From positions 496,001 through 560,000 of the forward strand of contig AP026125.1 in NCBI GenBank assembly GCA_030295235.1: 64,000 nt of DNA, written 5' to 3'. The DNA is from Fistulifera solaris. Its lineage: Eukaryota > Bacillariophyta > Bacillariophyceae > Naviculales > Stauroneidaceae. How positions within the stretch are numbered: the stretch's first letter is position 1; every line of letters begins with the position of its first letter. The notes beneath the pieces are model-generated. The model saw only the letters and a program-made list of their open reading frames with translations. It did no database searches and was not told the DNA's origin. The position numbers and the translations under genes are program-made. Shown in pieces: positions 31,928 through 40,684 of this stretch.

Positions 31928-33366
31928 TCACTTTTTGATTCGCGGAAGTACTGGTTCAATCATTTCCCAAGGTGTTTGCTTCTCTGGCGGGACGAAACCT
32001 AGCGATACAAACCAATCGAGTGGAGAATAATGGGGTACATTGTAGTTGGCAAGTAGCTCTTGTCCCACCTTGAGTGCTTTCCTTCTTCCGTGTCGAAAGC
32101 TCCGGACGACAAATGTTCCGCTATCATCTTCGGTTGCATCAATAAAGTGACCATTTTCTATCCGCTCTCTTCCTGTCAATTCAATGAATCCAGCCGCACT
32201 TTCATCATGATTGATTTGATCAACCATGGGAATAAGACGAAGCGTTCCATGTTTCTCCGATCCCGCCGTCGCCCGCGATGCGACTTGACAGAGGGCCCAG
32301 GCAATGTTGTCGGCTACGGATTTGTCCGAAGGTGTTTGAATGTAGGGTCCGTAATCTTTCGTTAACGCTTCCACGATCGTTTCCGCATAGGCCGTAGCTC
32401 GCGACAACTCTTCCGACCATCCTTCCGTCGGAACACCGAGTTCTTCGCGCAAGACGGCGAGCGCGTCGAGCATATAGGGTCGTAGATTTCTCGAATAGCC
32501 ACAAGACGGTTCCGGAGGCAATGATGCTATGTACGGCATCCATCGCGAATATCGACCCACTCCGCGTTCATGAGCCAAAAGAGAACCAAAATGATGGCAT
32601 CGTCCAACTCCGACATGCCGGCTTTGACTTGCACCTCTGCAGGAATGAGTGGCAATAGCACTTCCAGCGCTTTTGTTCGAGTCATTTGATAATTCAGAGG
32701 CACGCGTATGAGAATCTCTTCCTGTTTGAACTTGGGCTCCGTCGGTAAAGGATACGTTACGTTGTTCTCCTTGTAAAGCCAACGTTCGTTTTTCACACGT
32801 TCTTTCTCTTCCGCACGCCCCGGCAGACACCCCTTTTGACACTCGTGCCATCCATTCCGGACCATACCGATCCCACGTGCCGCCCCACAGGGTGCAGGAA
32901 CCAAAAATCCCAAATCGGGATGGACAAATCCGCCGGGTTCTCGGACAATCGCTTCCCGCAATACGGCAAACACGCGCGGATGCGCCGGATTCGATGCATA
33001 GAGTTCCACTTCCATATCACGTTGCATACGAGCCACCCAATATCCTATTCGGTATTGTACTTCTTCCCAGGCATCCGTTTCGAAGGAAAGAAGACGAAAC
33101 GAAGTGGTCGACCGCAGACGATTCGCGAGTTCTTGTCGCCACGGTTTGACTTCGGAAGAAAATTCCAGCCACCCCGTCCCGATCAAAAATCCAAATAAAA
33201 GTCCTGTCAATATGCATCCACCAACCCAGAGATAAGCTCGACGATCTTGGGCCAACCATTGTCGTAATGTAATAGTCGGTGCGCGGTGTTCGTCGTCGGT
33301 TGTGGGTGATAGCGACGACTTGGTGGGTGATTCGTTGCTGCTTTTTGGCTTTTTATTCTTTCCCAT
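31928..33366 (-). CDS. Membrane-anchored SET-domain protein (Rubisco-LSMT-like class)
   Basis: About 479 residues. The cytosolic-looking N-terminus (Lys/Ser-rich) is followed by one transmembrane helix, YLWVGGCILTGLLFGFLIG. A unique region with two pairs of cysteines leads to the split-SET-like part: RVPLNYQMTRTKAL, ERGVGRYSRWMPYIASLPPEP, then the catalytic-core motif MVDQINHDESA and ANYNVPHYSPLDWFVSLGFVPP. Enzymes of this class methylate lysines of non-histone proteins. The frame breaks at the A-run 32577-32580: one extra base gives VLFLAHERGVGRYSRW, the expected continuation. The TM anchor is unusual for the family. Confidence 0.83.
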
Positions 33367-33740
33367 CTCGTGAGTAAAAAGAATTATACAGCTAGTACTT
33401 ATAATAGTGTGCTAAATCCGTTTTTGTTGATAAGCAAGGGATAATGAAGGCAATGAAGGCATTTGCTTTCCTTGTCATCGTTCTGCTCGATAGTGCTGCC
33501 CGTGCAAAAGCCTGCACGACAATACCCCGAGTAATTATTTTCTCCCTCCACATTCCGATCGACGCACCGGTACTTGTACAGATACGGATCCGGTACCGTA
33601 TCGATAATATAGAGGCCCCGCATACGTAATCTCTGTGTGCTCTGTAACGAAATCGACGGACTCTAGATTAGAGCGATGATGCAGTTCGTCGACTTTAATC
33701 TATGCAAAAACAACCAAAACATCAAAATTTATATACTGTA
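33367..33740. other. Spacer between convergent/divergent genes with a small ORF candidate
   Basis: 374 bp. Apart from the small signal-peptide ORF at 33444-33629, which also has an open cysteine-rich frame on the opposite strand, I see no gene. Confidence 0.4.
33444..33629 (+). CDS. Possible small secreted peptide
   Basis: A 61-codon ORF starting MKAMKAFAFLVIVLLDSA, then ARAKA-C, an excellent signal peptide with a Sec-type cleavage site. The mature part is only about 38 residues (ILE/ARG-rich) and unrecognised. The opposite strand is also open, so this may be chance. Confidence 0.3.
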   Translation: MKAMKAFAFLVIVLLDSAARAKACTTIPRVIIFSLHIPIDAPVLVQIRIRYRIDNIEAPHT

Positions 33741-35273
33741 TCACTTAGATCGCTGCCGGACTGCTTCTAAAAATACTTTCGTCATGTGTTCAATGTCCTT
33801 GGCAGTTTCAACTGGATTCCGCTTCCCTGTAATACCTGTAGCCCGTCCCACCCACACGGGTGTCATCAGGCACGTGTCCGAAAACTCATTATGGGAGATA
33901 TCGGGGATACTTTTACATGCTGAAATACCCGAATCGGTACCTAATCGCTTTCTGGCATACATCTCTTCGAGGGCATCGGATCCAGCCCACTTCTTATCGC
34001 GCCATTCTTGAGAAAACAAGATCAACATATCTTTCTCATGAATCGAACCTTCATCACCCGCTGGCACAAAGCCCTCATATCCACCCGTACCTCCGTGCCA
34101 GGAATGGTCGAAATCTTGCAACAACGTCGGCGAAAGCAACGAGTGTCGTGCATCGTCCGGCATCCAATCGACCGCTGGTTCGTGTGCGACAACGGCAGTC
34201 ACTAAATCCGGTCGTCGTTTCCCCGCCGTCAAAGCCGTTGCTCCTCCAAAGGAATGCCCCATAAAGAACGTTTCCGATTTCGATAAACGTCCTCGGAATG
34301 AAATACCGAGACCGGGAATGTCGTGTTGATCCATGTGGTGAATTGCCTCGACGGCCGCAATGAATTCCTGCACGCGATGATCGGTCCGGCGCCTTCGTTC
34401 TTTCACGTAATCGAGGTGCTTCTCTTCTAAAAGCAATTTCGCGAGTTCAAAATCGTAATGCAGTTCCGTGCCGTTGGACAAGGCCACGACGGGCGCACTC
34501 CGATCTTGATGCGTCAACACGAGTACCACATATCCCTGCGAGGCCAGTGCCATGGTCTGATACGAGTAAACATCGGCCGTTCCACCCAGACCGTGGGAAA
34601 ATACCACGATCGGTAAACGTCGGTCCAGTGGAAGCAGCGTCGCGTTCGGTTTGGCTGGAATGGACGCCAACTTCCAGTGGTGCAACATCCAACCGTGCGA
34701 CTGGAGTGGTGGCGGAGCCCCAAATTGCATCATTTTTCGACAATACTCGTCCGCCAGAGAAGGATTTAAATAAGGATACTGTCCCGGAGGATCCAGTGTG
34801 GGAAAGAATAATTTGACGGGCAATTCGGAATGCGATGTGCACGTCGTGTTGTCGTCGGAAAAGTCGACCGGTAAATGAAACTCTCGAATTCCCACCCGGT
34901 ACGGTCCATCGGGTGATGGTATTTGGACAGCTGGTAGGAGTATGCAGAGGACGGCGGCTAATACAACGAACGAAAAACCCAAGAAGCCCAACAATCCTCG
35001 GCTCCAGCCGAAGCGCGAGAAAAGTGGTATCCGCCGCAGCAATTGAATGACAATGAAAGGAATCATTGGCAAACTTATACTCCATCGTCCCGTCGGTCCA
35101 CATGTGAACAATAAAAACCCAAAAGAAAAGAGTAGTACGTAAAGATTCGATGTCGTACGAATGCTGGTGAAGTTCACGTACAGCATGCACAAAAGCGTGT
35201 GCAGATCAATCGCAATGTGCCGAGGGATCGGCTGCAATCCACCAATCATTTTGGAAACCAGAGAAACAATCAT
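33741..35273 (-). CDS. Platelet-activating-factor acetylhydrolase-like lipase, membrane-anchored
   Basis: Intact, 510 residues. The N-terminal 115 residues hold three or four hydrophobic segments (NLYVLLFSFGFLLFT, LLGFLGFSFVVLAAVLCILL). The alpha/beta-hydrolase domain follows: oxyanion-region VVFSHGLGGTADVYSYQTMA, nucleophile elbow MGHSFGGATAL (Ser), Asp in AVDWMPD, and His in ISHNEFSD. This spacing fits the plasma/type II PAF-AH family, which hydrolyses short or oxidised acyl chains at sn-2 of phospholipids. The membrane anchor suggests action at a membrane surface. No frame breaks are seen. Confidence 0.85.
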   Translation of the reverse strand: MIVSLVSKMIGGLQPIPRHIAIDLHTLLCMLYVNFTSIRTTSNLYVLLFSFGFLLFTCGPTGRWSISLPMIPFIVIQLLRRIPLFSRFGWSRGLLGFLGFSFVVLAAVLCILLPAVQIPSPDGPYRVGIREFHLPVDFSDDNTTCTSHSELPVKLFFPTLDPPGQYPYLNPSLADEYCRKMMQFGAPPPLQSHGWMLHHWKLASIPAKPNATLLPLDRRLPIVVFSHGLGGTADVYSYQTMALASQGYVVLVLTHQDRSAPVVALSNGTELHYDFELAKLLLEEKHLDYVKERRRRTDHRVQEFIAAVEAIHHMDQHDIPGLGISFRGRLSKSETFFMGHSFGGATALTAGKRRPDLVTAVVAHEPAVDWMPDDARHSLLSPTLLQDFDHSWHGGTGGYEGFVPAGDEGSIHEKDMLILFSQEWRDKKWAGSDALEEMYARKRLGTDSGISACKSIPDISHNEFSDTCLMTPVWVGRATGITGKRNPVETAKDIEHMTKVFLEAVRQRSK

Positions 35274-35409
35274 GTTCGTGATCTTATCAGTGAATGTTGT
35301 GAAAACGAATGAATCATAGTTGTGTGAGCAACAAGAAAAGAATTCGTCTTGGTTCCCTTGCTATCATTTTCCATCGTCGTCATCGATCGAGGGCGAAGAA
35401 TGAGTTCTC

Positions 35410-35790
35410 ACGTTTCCCGAAAATCTGGGGGTGTGTTGCTTTGACGTGTCCCGAAAATCTGGGTGAGTGCTGTTGTCACGTGTCCCGACAATCTGGGTGA
35501 GGTGTTGTTCTCCGTGTCTCGAAAATCTGGGCGAGTGCTGTTCTCACGTTTCCCGAAAATCTGGGGAAGTGTTGTTTTCTTTGTCCCGAAAATCTGGGCG
35601 AGTGCTGTTCTCACGTTTCCCGAAAATCTGGGGGTGCGTTGTTTTTTTTTTAAAAAAAACCATAATCTGGGCGATTGTTGTTGTCAAGTGTCCCGAAGAT
35701 CTGGGTATCTGTTGTTTTCACATGTCCCAAAAAAATTTTGCGGGTGTGTTGTTTTCACGTGTCCCGAAAATCTGGGCGAGTGTTGTTTTC
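35410..35790 (+). repeat. Minisatellite D, about 11 units of 34 bp
   Basis: The unit is CCCGAAAATCTGGG followed by a variable GTG/TTGTT spacer and CACGTGTC. Copies start near 35416, 35450, 35483, 35517 and 35551 and continue to about 35770. The unit has the half-palindrome CCCGA..TCTGGG. It ends where satellite B begins, at GCTCTTGCGAAACG. Confidence 0.9.
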
Positions 35791-38770
35791 ATGGCTCTTG
35801 CGAAACGTTGTGTGCCTTATTATTTTACTACTATGGACCCGTGGACTGCATTTCAGTCATGAATTAATATTCTTTTGCGACGGATGTTACCTACAAGTCG
35901 TTCGATCGCCCAGTTTCTTGAGGTTTATTTGTCACTGTTGCAGTAAAACAGTCTTCAACAGTGTTGGCATTATAAGTCACTAGCCGCCTTCGGCGTCTAT
36001 TCGAGGGCTTTTTTTCGTTCTCGCCCTTCCCGCAAGCGGGGGGCTCGATCCCCGGAGATAGCGTCACACCCGTGATTTGGACACCCGGGAGCGCGTTACG
36101 TTACGTGACACACACACACACGGACACAGCGCGCTATTATAAATAGATAGATAGATTATATTTACGTCGAAAAGCCTTGCGAAACGTTGTGTGCCTTTAT
36201 TTTACTATATGGACCCAAAGTGTTGGTTTACGAAGACCACGACTGCATTTCAGTCACGAGTCATGAATTTAATACTGAGTATAATATTCTTTCGAGCGAC
36301 GGATGTTACCTACAAGTCGTTAAATCGCCCAGTTTCTTGGGCTTTATTTGTCACTGTTGCAGTAAAACAGTCTTCAACAGTGTTGGCATTAAAAGTCATT
36401 ATATTTACGTCGCAGAGCCTTGCGAAACGTTGTGTGCCTTATTTTACTATGGACCCAAAATGTTGGTTTGAATCAATATTCTTTCGAGCGACGGATGTTA
36501 CCTACAAGTCGTTAAATCGCCCAGTTTCCTGAACTTTATTTGTCACTGTTGCAGTAAAACAGTCTTCAACAGGGTTGGCATTATAAGTCATTATATTTAC
36601 GTCGAAGAGCCTTGCGAAACGTTGTGTGCCTTATTTTACTATGGACCCAAAATGTTGGTTTGAATCAATATTCTTTCGAGCGACGGATGTTACCTACAAG
36701 TCGTTAAATCGCCCAGTTTCCTGAACTTTATTTGTCACTGTTGCAGTAAAACAGTCTTCAACAGGGTTGGCATTATAAGTCATTATATTTACGTCGAAGA
36801 GCCTTGCGAAACGTTGTGTGCCTTATTTTACTATGGACCCAAAGTGTTGGTTTACGGAGACAACGACTGCATTTCAGTCATGAGTCATGAATTTTTCAAA
36901 AAATATAATATTCTTTCGAGCGACGGATGTTACATACAAGTCGTTAAATCGCCCAGTTTCTTGGGCTTTATTTGTCACTGTTGCAAAGAAATTTTTTCAA
37001 TTTTACTCATTGGATTTACGTCGCAGAGCCTTGCGAAACGTTGTGTGCCTTATTTTACTATGGACCCAAAGTGTTTGTTTACGGAGACAACGACTGCATT
37101 TCAGTCATGAGTCATGAATCAATATTCTTGCGACGGATGTTACCTACAAGTCGTTCGATCGCCCAGTTTCTTGAGCTTTATTTGTCACTGTTGCAGTAAA
37201 ACAGTCTTCAACAGAGTTGGCATTATAAGTCATCATATTTACGTCGAAGAGCCTTGCGAAACGTTGTGTGCCTTTATTTTACTATGGACCCAAAGTGTTG
37301 GTTTACGGAGACCACGACTGCATTTCTGTCGTGAGTCATGAATTTTTCAAAAAATATAATATTCTTTCGAGCGACGGATGTTACCTACAAGTCGTTAAAT
37401 CGCCCAGTTTCCTGAGCTTTATTTGTCACTGTTGCAGTTAAACAGTCTTCAACAGTGTTGGCATTATAAGTCATTATATTTACGTCGAAAAGCCTTGCGA
37501 AACGTTGAGGGCCTTATTTTACTATGGACCCAAAGTGTTGGTTTACGAAGACCACGACTGCATTTCAGTCATGAGTCATGAATCAATATTCTTTCGAGCG
37601 ACGGATGTTACCTACAAGTCGTTAAATCGCCCAGATTCTTGGGCTTTATTTGTCATTGTTGCAAAGAAATTTTTTCAATTTTACTCATTAGATTTACGTC
37701 CGAAGAGCCTTGCGAAACGTTGTGTGCCTTTATTTTACTATGGACCCAAAGTGTTTGTTTACGGAGACCACGACTGCATTTCAGTCATGAGTCATGAATT
37801 TTTCAAAAATATAATATTCTTTCGAGCGACGGATGTTACCTACAAGTCGTTAAATCGCCCAGTTTCCTGAACTTTATTTGTCACTGTTGCAGTAAAACAG
37901 TCTTCAACAGGGTTGGCATTATAAGTCATTATATTTACGTCGAAGAGCCTTGCGAAACGTTGTGTGCCTTTATTTTACTATGGACCCAAAGTGTTGGTTT
38001 ACGGAGACCACGACTGCATTTCAGTCATGAGTCATGAATCAATATTCTTTCGAGCGACGGATGTTACCTACAAGTCGTTAAATCGCCCAGATTCTTGGGC
38101 TTTATTTGTCATTGTTGCAAAGAAATTTTTTCAATTTTACTCATTAGATTTACGTCGAAGAGCCTTGCGAAACGTTGTGTGCCTTTATTTTACTATGGAC
38201 CCAAAGTGTTTGTTTACGGAGACCACGACTGCATTTCAGTCATGAGTCATGAATTTTTCAAAAAATATAATATTCTTTCGAGCGACGGATGTTACCTACA
38301 AGTCGTTAAATCGCCCAGTTTCCTGAACTTTATTTGTCACTGTTGCAGTAAAACAGTCTTCAACAGGGTTGGCATTATAAGTCATTATATTTACGTCGAA
38401 GAGCCTTGCGAAACGTTGTGTGCCTTTATTTTACTATGGACTTAAAATGTTGGTTTACGGAGACCACGACTGCATTTCAGTCATGAGTCATGAATTTTTT
38501 TATAAAAAATATAATATTCTTTCGAGCGACGGATGTTACCTACAAGTCGTTAAATCGCCCAGTTTCTTGAGCTTTATTTGTCACTGTTGCAGTAAAACAG
38601 TCTTCATCAGCGTTGTCATTATACGTCATTATTTTTACGTCGAAGAGTCTTGCGAAACGTTGTGTGCCCTATTTTTCTATGGACTATGGACCCAAAGTGT
38701 TTGTTTACGGAGACCACGACTACATTTTAGTCATGAATCAATATTCTTTCGAGCGACGGGTTACCAGTAA
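35790..38770 (+). repeat. Satellite array B: about 12 units of 192-244 bp
   Basis: CTTGCGAAACGTTG recurs at 35798, 36176, 36419, 36611, 36803, 37030, 37253, 37494, 37709, 37949, 38164, 38405 and 38649. Spacings fall into classes near 192, 215-227 and 241-244 bp. The long unit contains AAAGTGTTGGTTTACGGAG, CACGACTGCATTTCAGTCATGA and GCGACGGATGTTACCTACAA. The 215-bp form replaces the GCAGTAAAACAGTC part by GCAAAGAAATTTTTTC, and the 192-bp form lacks the GTTTACGGAG-to-CATGAG part. Apparent ORFs such as those beginning MDPKC or MRALF are by-products. Confidence 0.93.
35981..36163 (+). mobile_element. SINE-like insertion with tRNA B-box-like motif and ATAG tail
   Basis: Interrupts the first full unit of satellite B between ATTATAAGTCA and TTATATTTACG, which are adjacent in other units. 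It holds TAGCCGCCTTCGGCG (weak A-box likeness), GGGGCTCGATCCCCGG (one mismatch or two from the tRNA B box GGTTCGATTCC), a CACACACA run, and ends in ATAGATAGATAG. No target duplication longer than 2-3 bp is evident. The assignment is tentative. Confidence 0.45.
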
Positions 38771-38893
38771 TAAAAGATTTTCGATCCGATCTTTTTTTAT
38801 GAACAAGACACGTTCAACGTAAGAATAACAGGATACTAAGGTAGCAATCATCCGATCGTTTAATAATTAACTCTACAAAGCAGCAATAGAAGA

Positions 38894-40255
38894 ATGACAG
38901 AGAAATGGGAAGGAACCGATAACGGTTGGAGAGATTTCAAGGATATGCCCAATGATCTTCACGTTCTCTTCCTCGAAGGATACTGCCAAGTACCCTGGAT
39001 GCAGAACTCTTATCAGAAATACAAGTCGTTTGATGGGAACAATCGATTTGTTCAACTTCATTCCTTTCGTGTCTGGTGTACGGATCCGTCGTATTTGGAT
39101 CACGAAGATATTCCACCGGACGCGTTTGGCGTCAAACGAGGTCAGCAAGAAATCGAAAGTGGAAAGTATCACGCCATTGTTGTGCTGGACTACTCGAATC
39201 CTGAAATACGAGAACAATTTGAAAAGGATTTCGGCAGATTATTGCAAGCCTTCGCTGCTGCGGGTGGTGTCGTAGCTTTTCCTTCCTCCGAGGGATTGAT
39301 TGTGTCGACACTGGCCAAGCTATTTGATGTCGAATGGAAACTGGCGAGCTATTACCGGACAACTTGGGGGCCGTGTCTGAGTGTCAACGAAAGAAACATT
39401 AACTACTCGTTCGGCAATGGTAACTATGCGAGGCGAATCACCAAGGAATACAGTGCTAAGGGTGTCACGATGAAGTCGGTTCCATATCACGAGCGATGCT
39501 TTGGTCTGACAGATACTTCCAAAACTCAATCCCCTGTCCCTTTTAGGAGTGGAAAAGATATTTCAGCGAAGCAGGAAGATGAGAAATACGAGGCCGTGGT
39601 TGCCATGCATGATTATGGTGAAGGTGTGATTGCCTATTTCGGAGACGTTAATGCGGAAGACCACACCATAGAGCTGGTGGCGGCCTTTGTGGAATCCCGT
39701 TCTCCACGTTTACCAATCGATTGTTTCTCCGAACTGGATCAATCGGTATTCACGGCTATTTCGCGGTTGAAAGAAGAGGGTAACGCTTTTTTCAAGGAGG
39801 GAATGATCGACGAAGCACTTCTTTCGTACAAATTAGCCTTGGAAAAATTCGGCCACAAAATAGGCACTCACGGACCACAGCGTGAGTGCCACATTGCCCT
39901 CTGGTCAAATTTAACACTGATGTATATGAAGAAGGAAGACTTTCATCAAGCCGAATCCTCGGCTTTGAAGGCTTTGGAGCTAGAATGGGATCATTCTATA
40001 TGTTCCTACAACTTGGCAAAAGCGCGATTGAACATTAGTCGAACGACTCGTGGTGGTGATTTGGTTCGTCTTCATGAGGCCAGACGTAATCTGATTAGTG
40101 CTGAACGTGGAAACGCGACGCGGAAGCTACTGTGTAGCATCACGGATGAAATAGAGAGATTGGAAAAGAAAAAACGGGGCCGTTTCGGTGCAGGTATCGC
40201 AGCTGGATTTGCAACCGCCATGTCTGGTAAAAGCACTACTCGGCAAACTTCCTAA
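38894..40255 (+). CDS. Unrecognised N-terminal domain fused to a co-chaperone-type TPR (paralogue 1)
   Basis: Intact, 453 residues, starting just after satellite B. Residues 15-275 form a domain repeated in the next two genes: DLHVLFLEGYCQVPWMQ, YKSFDG, IPPDAFGVKRGQQEIESGKYHAI, AAGGVVAFPSSEG, SVPYHERCFGLTD and GVIAYFGDVNAEDHTIELVAAF. The alternating strand/helix pattern and the GGVVAFPSSEG turn recall class I amidotransferase-like (ThuA-type) folds, but no catalytic Cys-His pair is obvious. The C-terminus has a TPR unit set: LKEEGNAFFKEGMIDEALLSYKLAL, NLTLMYMKKEDFHQAE and YNLAKARLNI. Its K, N, N, K and R positions match a carboxylate clamp for Hsp70/Hsp90 tails. The role is unknown. Confidence 0.8.
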   Translation: MTEKWEGTDNGWRDFKDMPNDLHVLFLEGYCQVPWMQNSYQKYKSFDGNNRFVQLHSFRVWCTDPSYLDHEDIPPDAFGVKRGQQEIESGKYHAIVVLDYSNPEIREQFEKDFGRLLQAFAAAGGVVAFPSSEGLIVSTLAKLFDVEWKLASYYRTTWGPCLSVNERNINYSFGNGNYARRITKEYSAKGVTMKSVPYHERCFGLTDTSKTQSPVPFRSGKDISAKQEDEKYEAVVAMHDYGEGVIAYFGDVNAEDHTIELVAAFVESRSPRLPIDCFSELDQSVFTAISRLKEEGNAFFKEGMIDEALLSYKLALEKFGHKIGTHGPQRECHIALWSNLTLMYMKKEDFHQAESSALKALELEWDHSICSYNLAKARLNISRTTRGGDLVRLHEARRNLISAERGNATRKLLCSITDEIERLEKKKRGRFGAGIAAGFATAMSGKSTTRQTS

Positions 40256-40684
40256 CAGGGAGTTATCTGCATCTCTATGCACTTTGCAAAAGTCTTAACG
40301 AGCATTCTAGGCTTAACGACGCCACCCATTCAGCCATACGTCAATCATCTATCTAGACATATATCAATCCACGCTGTGGTCTTTACGTGCATAATTTTTT
40401 CATTGCGTGAAGCTACCATTGTCGATGCAGACCCAGAGGTTATGAAATGCAGATGCTGTCGACCACTGTTCACTAGTCACTACTGTACGCGTTATTTCGG
40501 CGTGACGACGTCACGACTTAGTTTCAGTCATGAGTAGTCGCGATCATCGTCGCGCCGACGCAAATAAAAGCTGCTGCATCACCCATCATCGCAAATCATC
40601 TCTCATTTATTTCAACCAATTATAGGTCTAGCGCAAAGAAGAAGCATCTATACTTTGTTGTCGAACAACGGTCATAACGAAACT
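40256..40684. other. Spacer between paralogues 1 and 2
   Basis: 429 bp. It contains a dispersed copy of the satellite core module (40465-40540) within the presumed promoter of paralogue 2. The 86-codon ORF at 40277 is not protein-like enough to call. Confidence 0.5.
40465..40540 (+). repeat. Dispersed copy of the satellite core module
   Basis: Reads GTTCACTAG..ACTGTACGCG, then ACGACGTCACGACTTAG and TTTCAGTCATGAGTAG. This parallels TTTTCACTATG..TTGTACGCG..CGACTAATTTTCAGTCACGA of satellite A. It also includes a GACGTCAC CRE half-palindrome. Confidence 0.5.

Noticed and set aside
34447-35190. 247-codon minus-strand ORF in another frame of the lipase gene
   Set aside because: It overlaps the intact PAF-AH-like ORF with all catalytic motifs. 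The overlapping frame is cysteine- and arginine-rich noise.
35408-35614. Short ORFs with repeated DFRDT/NLGE peptides
   Set aside because: They are translations of the 34-bp minisatellite.
36187-38770. Series of 70-120 codon ORFs with similar peptides (MDPKC, DVTYKSLNRP)
   Set aside because: They are repeats of the satellite read in frame; start and stop positions shift with unit length and the peptides lack protein-like composition.
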